From Clavaria fumosa (taxonomy: Eukaryota > Basidiomycota > Agaricomycetes > Agaricales > Clavariaceae): a stretch of DNA of 64,000 bases. The stretch is taken from NCBI GenBank assembly GCA_951802425.1, contig OX637797.1, forward strand, positions 62,001-126,000, given 5' to 3'. Each line of letters opens with the position of its first letter. The first letter of the stretch is position 1. A model generated the notes under the pieces. The model was not told the DNA's origin. It made no database searches and saw nothing but the letters and a program-made list of their open reading frames with translations. Below, piece after piece: positions 10,701-19,826 of the stretch. Both the position numbers and the translations under genes were made by a program.

Positions 10701-12165
10701 GGGGATCTTTTGAAGTAGCAAGTGGGGTGAGACATGATCCATACAAAAGTTGTATTGTTTTACCTATAGAACATGTCTACAAAGTTCCTATAACACATTT
10801 TGCAGTTTTTTATTTTGTGGCCAAACTTGCATTGGCCATTTGTTTTACAGCTAGGGTCTTGGCAAAGTGGCCTATTGGCCAGAATCTATAAGCGGTTCAA
10901 AAATCCTGAAAATATTCCTGGGGTTAGGGCACCTATTTGACACTAGGTTCCAGGTGTTTTGAGTGTGGTATACCTTATGCTTCCAAAGATCCCAGGTTCC
11001 GAAACTACAGTGGCCAGCTGTGACCAGATGTTAGAGAAGGGTCAGCAGAAAGTGGAGCATTGGCCACTTGGTAGTGAATGGTATGGGGGGTTAGAGGGGG
11101 TATAGGGAAAGGGTGTGGGTGCTTTACATAAGTGTTTTAGTGTCCAGGTCCAAAGATCCCGGGAAAATGAGTTTTTTGGGCATTTTCAGGGGATCTTTGA
11201 AAGTAGAAGCTTAGGGGATCAGGTAAGTGGCCATAAATCATTGATATACTATAGAGAATGTCTCCTCAAAGTTTCATAGGCCTCCCATGCCTACGTATTG
11301 TACAATATGCTATTCTTTGTAATGATACACTAGGAAGAGGCCAAAATGAAAACCAGGGGATCTTTTGAAGTAGCAAGTGGGGTGAGACATGATCCATACA
11401 AAAGTTGTATTGTTTTACCTATAGAACATGTCTACAAAGTTCCTATAACACATTTTGCAGTTTTTTATTTTGTGGCCAAACTTGCATTGGCCATTTGTTT
11501 TACAGCTAGGGTCTTGGCAAAGTGGCCTATTGGCCAGAATCTATAAGCGGTTCAAAAATCCTGAAAATATTCCTGGGGTTAGGGCACCTATTTGACACTA
11601 GGTTCCAGGTGTTTTGAGTGTGGTATACCTTATGCTTCCAAAGATCCCAGGTTCCGAAACTACAGTGGCCAGCTGTGACCAGATGTTAGAGAAGGGTCAG
11701 CAGAAAGTGGAGCATTGGCCACTTGGTAGTGAATGGTATGGGGGGTTAGAGGGGGTATAGGGAAAGGGTGTGGGTGCTTTACATAAGTGTTTTAGTGTCC
11801 AGGTCCAAAGATCCCGGGAAAATGTGTTTTTTGGGCATTTTCAGGGGATCTTTGAAAGTAGAAGCTTAGGGGATCAGGTAAGTGGCCATAAATCATTGAT
11901 ATACTATAGAGAATGTCTCCTCAAAGTTTCATAGGCCTCCCATGCCTACGTATTGTACAATATGCTATTCTTTGTAATGATACACTAGGAAGAGGCCAAA
12001 ATGAAAACCAGGGGATCTTTTGAAGTAGCAAGTGGGGTGAGACATGATCCATACAAAAGTTGTATTGTTTTACCTATAGAACATGTCTACAAAGTTCCTA
12101 TAACACATTTTGCAGTTTTTTATTTTGTGGCCAAACTTGCATTGGCCATTTGTTTTACAGCTAGG
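7764..12165 (+). repeat. 655-bp tandem satellite, about 6.7 copies
   Basis: The unit starting gggtcagcagaaagtg repeats with an exact period of 655 bp at 7764, 8419 and so on; the array stops in mid-unit at 12165. Copies differ at only a few sites (for example aatgagttt or aatgtgttt near the unit's first third; agtgaag or agtggag at the start). The unit is rich in ttggcc/ggccaa. Each copy contains the same 66-codon open frame, which I take as a by-product of the recent amplification. Confidence 0.95.
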
Positions 12166-12549
12166 TGTGACAGTGATATTTTTGACAGACGGTTGGTGGC
12201 CCGTAACTGCGGTTTGTTATCCAAGTTGAGGTCCCGCAATGCCTCCGTAAATGCATCATCGTCGGCAATCGAAACCTACAGTCGTTGAGTGTTGCCGCAA
12301 GAGTACACATCGATCGGAGTTGCTCACCTTCCATAACTCCAAAGAGCCGGCGGGGATGTGATCGAAGAGGGGTTTCATCTTCTCCTTGATCGTGTCCTTC
12401 AGTGCGCCGACAGTCTTGTCCCTTGCGATTTCAACCGCCAACACGTTCTTGGTTTCGTCACTGTAGACCCAGCAGTTAAGTTCGAGCATATGCTCTGAAT
12501 CAGAGGACGGGATTACTCCTGGGACAGTGATCAGTTGCGGAGACGGCAT
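12166..12549 (-). pseudogene. Crinkler (CRN) N-terminal domain protein, truncated copy
   Basis: A duplicate of the neighbouring gene at 12560-12956. Exon 1 (12549 or 12489 to 12328) encodes the ubiquitin-like CRN N-domain (LELNCWVYSDE, then DHIPAGSLELWK). A 52-bp GT-AG intron (12276-12327) matches the intron of the other copy. Exon 2 has lost one base relative to its twin near 12180, which shifts the frame. It is then cut at 12165, where the 655-bp satellite begins. Exon 2 lacks the end of the domain, so this copy is dead. In oomycetes and chytrids such N-domains head secreted or intracellular effectors; no C-terminal effector domain is present here. Confidence 0.8.
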
Positions 12550-12559
12550 GTCACAATTA

Positions 12560-12956
12560 TCAGCACACACCAGCAGGTGGTGGGCATACGATGATATGGA
12601 GGTGTTCATCTTCAGGTGCGACAGTGAATAATTTTGACAGACGGTTGGTGGCCCATAACTGCAGTTTGTTATCCAAGTTGAGGTCCCGCAATGCCTCCGT
12701 AAATGCATCATCATCGGCAATCGAAACCTACGGTCGTTGAGCGTTGCCGCAAGAGTACGCATTGATCGGAGTTGCTCACCTTCCATAACTCCAAAGAGCC
12801 GGCGGGGATGTGATCGAAGAGGGGTTTCATCTTCTCCTTGATCGCATCCTTCAGTACACCAACAGTCTTGTCCCTTGCGATTTCAGCCGCAAACACGTTC
12901 TTGGTTTCGTCACTGTGGACCCAGCAGTTGAGTTCGAGGAGGCTGGGGTCAGACAT
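12560..12956 (-). CDS. Crinkler (CRN) N-terminal domain protein, two exons
   Basis: ATG at 12956; exon 1 is 12780-12956 (59 codons), the intron 12728-12779 (52 bp, GT-AG) and exon 2 12560-12727, ending in TGA. The splice falls between codons and gives 114 residues. Exon 1 has LELNCWV, KTVGVLKDAIKEK and the diagnostic DHIPAGSLELWK; exon 2 ends with a strand HLHIIVCPPP, the usual close of the CRN N-domain. The whole product is therefore just the N-domain, with no C-terminal effector module and no signal peptide visible. The next domain copy starts 11 bases further on, so a longer two-domain product through alternative splicing cannot be excluded. Confidence 0.75.
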
Positions 12957-14400
12957 TGCGTCCGACGAGACCCCTTGCCGGCAAGGAAAGTGGATCTCGC
13001 GTCTGCGAGTCGACGCGCGATGTGGCACTGGAGTCAAACTGTGGGAATCTATCTCGATCAGACGACTCCTGCGACGAGTCTTCGATCTGCTTTGACCAAT
13101 TCCACTCAGTCGAGAACCCCTCAGGCCGTCCTGTCCCTTTTGCCTGCCCTACTGCGATTCTACGATGATGCCTGCAGCGCTTTTCCCGCTCCCTATCGAC
13201 GGACGACGACAGTTGCGGCATCCACAACGAACAAAGCTCAGAGCCCGTGTAAATGCCGCGGACCGGCATCACGACTGCTGCCGGAGGACGGTCTAAAGTC
13301 GATCAAAGGTGCGTAATACTGAGTTTCCTCTTACATGATCTCCTCGTTCTGAAGGCGCGCGTGATGCAGACGACGGATGAAACAAGTACGGTGAGTCGGG
13401 CGAGCGGTGGTAAATCCAGCGACGCTGGTGACAACGCGCCACCCTTTGGCTTCCTCGATACCGCTCCAGCCAACCACAACAATCACGGCTACAGCAACAT
13501 CACCGGCACCCGCCGCAGGACCCGCAGCCACACCGCGCTTAAGACTCAACTCCGCGCGAGCTCGTGAGGAGAAATCAGCACGGAGCGAGTCGAGGAGATC
13601 TTGCTGGTGGACATGACACCTGCCAGCGGAAGCAGTGGAGAACAAGATCACCAAGCCACAGGGGAAGGAGTGTGAGCGCAATGAGGGCGAATACAGTTCC
13701 ACAAGGGACAGACGTGCCGCGTCGGCGCACCCACAGTATGTGTTGCTCTTATTATTTTTCTCTTCTTTTCTTTCACTGACCCGCGTTACAGAAGATGATT
13801 CCTCTACAAACACCACTGGCTGTGAAACTCGTCCGCGCGTACGGGGCCCGTCCGTCTGCGCCAACCGGGCCTACTCACCCGCGCACCTGCGCTCTCGCCA
13901 AGATCAGTAGCGCGGGGCTCACGACAGAGGGAGAAACCCAGAGGAATCGTGTGTGAGCAGTGCCAGTGCCCGCCACGCCGCACTACCGCGCCCAGCATGA
14001 GCCCACCACCATATGCCCACGTCCGGGGCCAGCGCCACTCGCGCGCCGGTAGCAATAGCTATCCGAGGGGCGCGCGGCAAGCCGGCAGAGAGGCGTCAGC
14101 TGGGAATCACGACGAGGTGGCCTGAACATACAAATGCAGTGAGGAAGACACTGTGTACACCGTCGCGATCCCTTTCTGTATCCGTCCCGTGCACCACCCC
14201 TATGCCTCTCCCTCTTCTCCCGCACCATCCCTTCACCCCGCAACCACTGTCTCGTATATGTCGACAACGACCACCTACCAGTCGCATCGCATCATCACCA
14301 CCGACTCACCGAAAATGACGACTCGCATACGGCCAACAGCAGAGCGCGCATCGTACGCCGGCTGCCTCCTGACTGCCCATATCGTCAAAATGTCTCACTA
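12957..14400. other. GC-rich stretch without a recognised gene
   Basis: This region is GC-richer than its surroundings and not repeated in the window. The plus strand has a textbook fungal intron at 13736-13791 (GTATGT, branch-like ctgac, TTACAG) and a second possible one near 13310-13354. Reading frames around them are short and match no family I know. It is probably an old or degenerate spliced gene. Confidence 0.3.
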
Positions 14401-14589
14401 ACTACTGCAGATATAAGAACAAATGATGCATGCCAGATTATTCTCTTGATGTCTTCAAACCTGAGCAATGATGAGATCTCTTACCACACTGGAGTACCTT
14501 GCTGCACCATAGAATGTCTCTTGACCAACTTCAGACAACAAGGTACTATCAATTGCCCCCCTTGCCTTCTCCAGTCATCAAAATGACTT

Positions 14590-15075
14590 CTCACAACACA
14601 AGAGGCACAGGTATGTTGTCTTGACTATCCATAAGCCTCACCCAACACTGATTCTTGCTAGTTTCTTCCAGGATCAGTCCAGCACACACCAGATGCATAT
14701 CTTGATGAGTTACAGGAACTGCTGTGGCAAAGGTTTGGCACAGAAGCATCATTAAGTACTGTATGGCACACATTGAGGAGGAGGGGCTTCACAATGAAGA
14801 AGGTGAGCAGTTACACACTAGAGACGAGTGGGTTCAAACCCATTGACTTGCTACAACTCAGCAAGAATGTGCTTGAGCACAATGAGAGATTGTGACTTGA
14901 ATACCAACACTTTGTTGGCACCAACTACACTGCAGAGCAGGCTGTATTTGTGGATGAGAGTGCATTTGACCATCAGACTGATCTTCGAGGGTGAGCTTGG
15001 GCATTGTCAGGCCACACTGTTCAGTCCAAAAAGGACACTAATATCATGCCACCCACAAAGTACACCAGTACGTAT
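14590..15075 (+). pseudogene. Tc1/mariner (IS630-like) transposase fragment
   Basis: One frame around 14890-15050 reads VGTNYTAEQAVFVDESAFD followed by AWALSG, the first catalytic Asp region of the DDE_3 transposases. The preceding exon, ending in RRRGFTMKK, fits the DNA-binding part and is joined by an apparent GT-AG intron (about 14801-14858). The frame carries two TGA codons, before LEYQHF and in the motif RG-stop-AWAL, where Arg is expected. The rest of the catalytic domain is missing after about 15075. Inactive. Confidence 0.65.
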
Positions 15076-15277
15076 TTAGCATTTCAGCTGGCCTCGGCCA
15101 AGATCACATAAATTGCACAAGAAATACAGCTTGGGGCAACAGGATGTAAAAATGAAAATATCACCCTTGGCCCAGACATCAAGTACTGCACAATAATTGA
15201 ATAGGCCAGTGAGTGAAGCCTGCTGACAATAATATCACCTGGGCCAATTGGCTCATTGTAATGATGACCAAGCTGTT

Positions 15278-15500
15278 CATATCATCTTGGCCAAGATACA
15301 ATGGAGAAAATATAGTTCTGGCCAACATGGATGATGTGCTGTAATATTCAGACTGGCCAATACTCATGGACCTGAATAGTAATTGATTTCAGCCAAGATA
15401 TATTTTCAATATCATCTTGGCCAAGATTAGACAATGGAAATATAGACCCACAACATGGTAGAATGCTTTAATATTCAGACTGGCCAATCCACATGGATGT
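15278..15500. repeat. Two imperfect direct repeats, about 90 bp each
   Basis: 15278-15372 and 15409-15496 share the order atatcatcttggccaagat, caatggaaaatata, aatattcagactggccaat. The surrounding 15080-15540 is rich in ggccaag and has no gene. Confidence 0.5.
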
Positions 15501-15540
15501 ATGCAGCAAATTTGTTTTGGCCAAGAAAAGTAGTGTTGCC

Positions 15541-15680
15541 ATGGTTCGGCTCGGCTCGGCTATGGTGCGGCTCACGTGGCACACCGTGCTTTCGGCTTCA
15601 AGAGCCGAGCCACACCATGATTACAGCAACAGCTGTGGCTCAAAGTGGCTCAGGGGTGGCTCACACCATGGTTTCCAGGC
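15541..15680. repeat. ggctcggctc-rich short repeats with inverted parts
   Basis: A GC-rich patch with tandem ggctc units and the inverted match ggctcggc / gccgagcc. It may be a decayed miniature element, but no target duplication is found. Confidence 0.3.
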
Positions 15681-15711
15681 ACAACTAGGATATATTTGGT
15701 AACTATGCTAA

Positions 15712-15882
15712 CTACGCTGCGAGTACATTGCGGACATATGAATTGATGTCCTCTGGGACTTGTTCTTGGGCAGCTGTGGTGGCCTCTAGCTCTAGCAACT
15801 CCTGTTCCCAGTCCAAGCCCTCAGTAAATGATAGTTCGCAATCTTTCCGAAGAGAGTACTTAAGAATCTGAAGAGCCTCCAT
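15712..15882 (-). pseudogene. hAT-type transposase C-terminal tail (fragment)
   Basis: A 56-codon frame, starting ATG 15882 and ending TAG, reads MEALQILKYSLRKD, FTEGLDWE, then an acidic tail. I know this style from the extreme C-terminus of basidiomycete hAT (zf-BED) transposases, behind the dimerisation domain. No upstream catalytic part is present. The assignment rests on resemblance from memory only. Confidence 0.4.
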
Positions 15883-15958
15883 GAAATCAGGTGAGATTCG
15901 GTTTCGTCAGGCAGTCATTGTCTCTTTTGCTGATGAAAATACCCGCAGAAAAGGCAAG

Positions 15959-16626
15959 TCAGCGCCGCAAAGTCAACGGAATTTTGGACAGGACCTGCTG
16001 CTTGGTGCTGGCCAGGATGTTCAGTGCGTAGCTCAGGATAGGACCCGTCACCTGGCCCCCATAGAGGTCCATCACCCTGTTGTCATACAGGAAGTTGTAA
16101 ATAGTGTACAGTTCAGTCGGCGCATGGTCCATCGCCAAGGGAAGGCATCGGACATAAGCGAGATCGGCCGAGACCACCGTGCCAGCGGTGAGGTGCTGCA
16201 CTGACCAATATGCAGGACCCCACACCTGAGCACCACTGTAGGTGCGAGTGTAATACGCCATTCGAAGAGAGAAATAGTAGTCGGAGAATAGATGACCGTG
16301 ACATCCGTGAAATTGGCGCTGCCAATCGTGATGGAGCTTGTGGATAAAGTCTCGAACGGGCCGCCGGAGATGTAATGCATCCAAAGAATGCTAGTGCCGT
16401 TGTTGGTGATCCGAAGGAGGTTCTCACCGAAAATGCTAATCTTGGTCTCTGCGCCCCCAGCCGCATTGATGTGCATGCGATATGTCATGATACCGACGGG
16501 ATTCATGAGCGGCAAGACGACTTGGGGGGTAACTGCAGAGTTGGTAGTTGACAAGGAAGCTGTCGCAGCTCGCAAGTAGTCAGTAGTGTATGTCATGGGG
16601 ATGGCATTGGCGGGTTGCGTCACCAC
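15959..16626 (-). pseudogene. Unknown protein, frame broken once
   Basis: Two overlapping frames make one sensible sequence. The first (from 16626) is rich in Thr, Ser and beta-type residues (ISIFGENLLRITNN, SITIGSANFTDV). From about 16280 the meaningful reading moves to the next frame (FSDYYFSLRMAYYTRTYSGA, VWGPAYWSVQ, LYDNRVMDLYGGQVTG) and ends at 15959. A small indel or an unrecognised intron separates them. The composition suggests a beta-rich fold with several aromatic residues. I do not recognise the family. It follows the gag fragment on the same strand. Confidence 0.45.
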
Positions 16627-16685
16627 AGTCCAGATGCAGTAGTACTGAATGAAATAATAAACTAGACACAGCAGTTAGGTATAAT

Positions 16686-17546
16686 TCATAGTGTACTCTT
16701 TGCAGCGGGGTTCCCTGTCTTGTTCCAGGTTGTAGTCCTTGCTGTTGTTGTTGCTGCTGCGGTGCACGCGACTGCCATTGTGCTTGTTGGGGTTGCTGGA
16801 TGGGCGGTGCACTCCACTGGTTCGGTCCTGGGTATGTACGCAATTTGCGGTTGCCACTGTGGCGACCGCCAAAAACGGTTCTGAGGGGGTAGGCGTTGCG
16901 CAGGCTGGTTCCAAGCGGGGCGGGGAGCAGGTACTGTTTGGGCTCGCATTTCTCTTTGCACCGCTGTGTGCAGCTGGTGCTGGCGGTCTAGTCGTATTGT
17001 GAGCACCTGAAAAGCCTGGTAATCCGCAGGTTGCTCGGCGCAAGAGAGCACTTTCTCCATCAGTTTAAGGTGTAGGGCCCTCATTAGTAGTGCATGGATC
17101 ACGTTCCAGTGCGTCTCTTCATCGTAGCTGGCCTGATTCATGAGAGTTTCGAATTTCTGGAAGAACTGTGCAGCATCCATCTGCACCTGCCTGAAGACGT
17201 TAATCTTCTGGACTGCTAGGGCTTGGTCTTCGATAGGGGCGAAAGCCTCCCTCATCCTTGCTTCAAAGGTCGCCCAAATGACCTGTTCTCCTCCTTCCTC
17301 TAGTAAAACCATGGCTGCTTGGTTTGCCCATTCGGCGGCATAGCCTTCTGTCATATTGCTCAAGGTAAAAACCACCTTGAGGAAGTCTGTGGGGTATCTG
17401 GTAGCATTCACCCTAAACTCCAGGTGAAGGCTTCGAAGGAATGTTTGGAACTCCGTTCACTCTCCTGAGTAAGGGGCGATCTTCAAGTTCAGTGTTATCG
17501 CTGCCGCTGCGGGAGCAGGGGCAGGTGCGGGAGCAGCGTTGGCCAT
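16686..17546 (-). pseudogene. gag: Gag of a second Gypsy element
   Basis: ATG at 17546 starts an Ala/Pro-rich leader. After a TGA at 17457-17459 (context GE-stop-TEFQTFLRSL, probably a lost Trp) the frame gives a retrotransposon-Gag region: NMTEGYAAEWANQ, QFFQKFETLMNQASYDEE. This parallels the Gag at 1858-3015 (GFAAEWANMR, EFFALFETLMRKAELD). The frame runs on to 16686 in Thr/Ala-rich sequence without a zinc knuckle, and pol is missing, so the element is truncated here. Confidence 0.75.
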
Positions 17547-17550
17547 TTGT

Positions 17551-18108
17551 TCAATCGAGGTCTTCGAGCCAAATTCGGGGTGGGTCCTGGAAGATGTTTA
17601 TTCGTAGGCGGTCTTGGAAGCTGCCAAAGGTAAGGTCGGTCTGTGCTTCGGAAGAGCGGCGGTCGGGTAGGTTGTCAGTCTGTACTGTGACAGACATGTG
17701 GGTATCGTCTTCGAGTTCCTCGAAGGCGCTGTAGTAGTCGGTTTCGTTGTCAAAGAGGAGTTCTTCTCCTGCTAGGAAATCCAAGGTTTCTTGTTCAAAT
17801 GCTTCTTCGGCGGCCACTTCGGAGAGCAAGGCTACCAGTCTGGTACGGAATATTCGCCACTCGGGTCGGTGCGCGATCGATGTGGCATTGTTCGTGCTTG
17901 GGTCTGTTGGTACACAAAGTCGTCGGGTAGCAAAGTGATAGCGTGGCGCCAATTGGGCGGCTTTGGACTGTCTCGGGTACAGGAACCGCTCGTAGGTTCT
18001 GCTCTGTGGTGTGCTCTGTGGTGTCAATTGCTCGAAATTTGTGTCTCCGTCGAATCCTACTAAGGCTCTGCGCCTTTCGTGCCATTCAAACACTGTCCAG
18101 TAGCGCAC
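17551..18108 (-). CDS. Upstream acidic ORF of the second Gypsy element
   Basis: An open frame of about 185 codons directly before gag, in the same place as the ORF at 1341-1928. The C-terminal part is acidic (FEELEDDTHMSVTVQTD) and shares THxSVxxQT with its counterpart. It ends 4 bases before the gag ATG. No domain is recognised. The recurrence in two diverged elements supports a real coding role in this retrotransposon lineage. Confidence 0.55.
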   Translation of the reverse strand: MRYWTVFEWHERRRALVGFDGDTNFEQLTPQSTPQSRTYERFLYPRQSKAAQLAPRYHFATRRLCVPTDPSTNNATSIAHRPEWRIFRTRLVALLSEVAAEEAFEQETLDFLAGEELLFDNETDYYSAFEELEDDTHMSVTVQTDNLPDRRSSEAQTDLTFGSFQDRLRINIFQDPPRIWLEDLD

Positions 18109-18199
18109 CAGTTCTTTCTTCTTGGAATACGCAGACCTTGCTTCGGTCTGGGCAGGGTGAGGGTGCCTAGGTCCGTGAGGAGGTAGGTGGGGGAGAGGT

Positions 18200-18547
18200 T
18201 GTTACTTGTCAACTAAAGTCGTGTTGACTCTCAGGTATTCGAGGAACTCAGGTAAGAGTCGGTCGAATGAGAGCAAAGGAGGTAAGTGATTGGGAGTAAC
18301 AACCTAAGGGTAGGTGTTACTCGAGAGACTACTTATATAGTACATGGGTGTGAGTCATAAAGAGTCATAATGAGAGACAGCCGACACATGTAAACAACGA
18401 GGCGCGTGATGACTCATGGTGATAGCATAGAAGGAGGGAAGGCATGTGGTACATGATGGGCGAAGGGAGAGGGGTGTGTGCATGGTGTGAAGGGTAAAAG
18501 AAGGGGGTGTGACGTACGAAAGGGGTGGGGACGGCGCAATTGTAACA
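18200..18547 (-). repeat. LTR of the second Gypsy element
   Basis: On the minus strand this 348-bp stretch starts TGTTAC and ends GTAACA and contains the TATA box tatataag. It lies just upstream of the two gag frames, the place of a 5' LTR. The other LTR is not found; the element breaks off near 16680. Confidence 0.6.
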
Positions 18548-18984
18548 CAGAGTAATTGAAACAAAGTCAGGGTGTATTATTCATGCACTATACTCAATCT
18601 TTCAATGTGATCCCATTTGATTTAGGTGCCACCACAAGTACAAACTTGTGTGAGGATGTGAGAACTGGATTCTGACTATATGCTGGAATTGTTGCTTTGT
18701 GGGTGATGGGAGGGGGGAGAGAGGGATGGAATATGATAGGTATGGGATGGCCCAGTATAGCATTGCAATTATTTTGGAATCCTATGGTTGGTTTTGATAA
18801 ACGGGAGAATTTTGACTGGGTTGGTCAGCAGCTTTGGCATGCATTGGGAAATGAGTTTTGGGAAAATGTAAACCATGGAAATTGGGGATAAGAGGGGTAG
18901 ATATAGGCACACAAAATTTCAAAAGACTAGCTTGAGTGGTTAGCTTGCAGTGAAAGAAAGCGCAGATACTCCATCTGCACAAGG
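18548..18984 (+). repeat. 651-bp repeat, copy 2 (5'-truncated, interrupted)
   Basis: Matches 327-774 of copy 1. Its left part is replaced by the Gypsy LTR ending at 18547, and its last 18 bases were moved to 23186-23203 by the LTR element inserted at 18985. Confidence 0.75.
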
Positions 18985-19826
18985 TGTTAAGATCTGATTC
19001 TTTGCTTCAAAGCAGGAGTAGGAGGGGTAGTGTAGAGGAGACCAAAAAGGAGGGTGGCAAAGGCGAAGCCGGAGCGGAGCGGAGTCCGGTCGGAGTCCGG
19101 ATCGGAGTTGCGCAAGGACTTCTCCTCTACACAAAGGAGAAGGACTAGAAGGAGGTCAAAGGTGTTGGGACTATGGCCTCAACTTATGGGTTGTGCCACC
19201 ACGTGTATACGTGTCCCAATTTAACCTTGCTGGTACTTTGCTTTCCAGGACAAGGAAGGATGAAGTCCGAAGGGAAATCGCCTGGGGTCCGTCAGAGTCT
19301 GCCGGAGTTTTGCGGAACTTGTCGGGACTGTCGAGAACAGTGAGGACGAAGTCGCTTAATGCACAGACCAAGTGACAAGGACCAGAAATAATGTTAATAT
19401 TCGAACTGAGGATCATGGAGATACATGGGGGCTTATATGCTACTAGGGTAGGGCATAGGGCAGACTGTGAAACATGAATATATCAAATATGCATAGTAAT
19501 TTCACCTGAGGAGTGGGAAGGCATAGATGATACATGTAAGGCAAAGAATAAGTTCCCATGGGTAGTGGGCATTGTCCCAATGGTTACCAACCATGGAATA
19601 GCACCAGGGAACATGCTAGAAACAAAGTCCATATGGTCCGAAGGACCGATATCGAAGTCCGACGAAAGTCCGGTCCGGAATTTCGGAGTTGGAGCCGGAG
19701 CGGAGATGGAGCAGAGCGGAGTTTGGGCAGAACTGTGTCGGAGATGCCGGAGATGCTTCGGAGTTGCGTTGGAGGTGCTTCGGAGGTGTTTCGGAGGTGA
19801 TTAGGTGACTGGATAGGACCGTGACA
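18985..19826 (+). repeat. 5' LTR of the non-coding element
   Basis: 842 bp, nearly identical to 22344-23185. The three differences are all transitions, two of them CG to CA in this copy. Confidence 0.9.

Noticed and set aside
8071..12288. Seven near-identical 66-95 codon frames in the satellite
   Set aside because: They repeat only because the 655-bp unit repeats; the peptide has no domain and the last one simply runs into the Crinkler copy.
15541..15690. ggctcggctc patch as another hAT MITE
   Set aside because: The left tagtgttgc and right gcacaacta are only loosely inverted and no 8-bp duplication flanks them.
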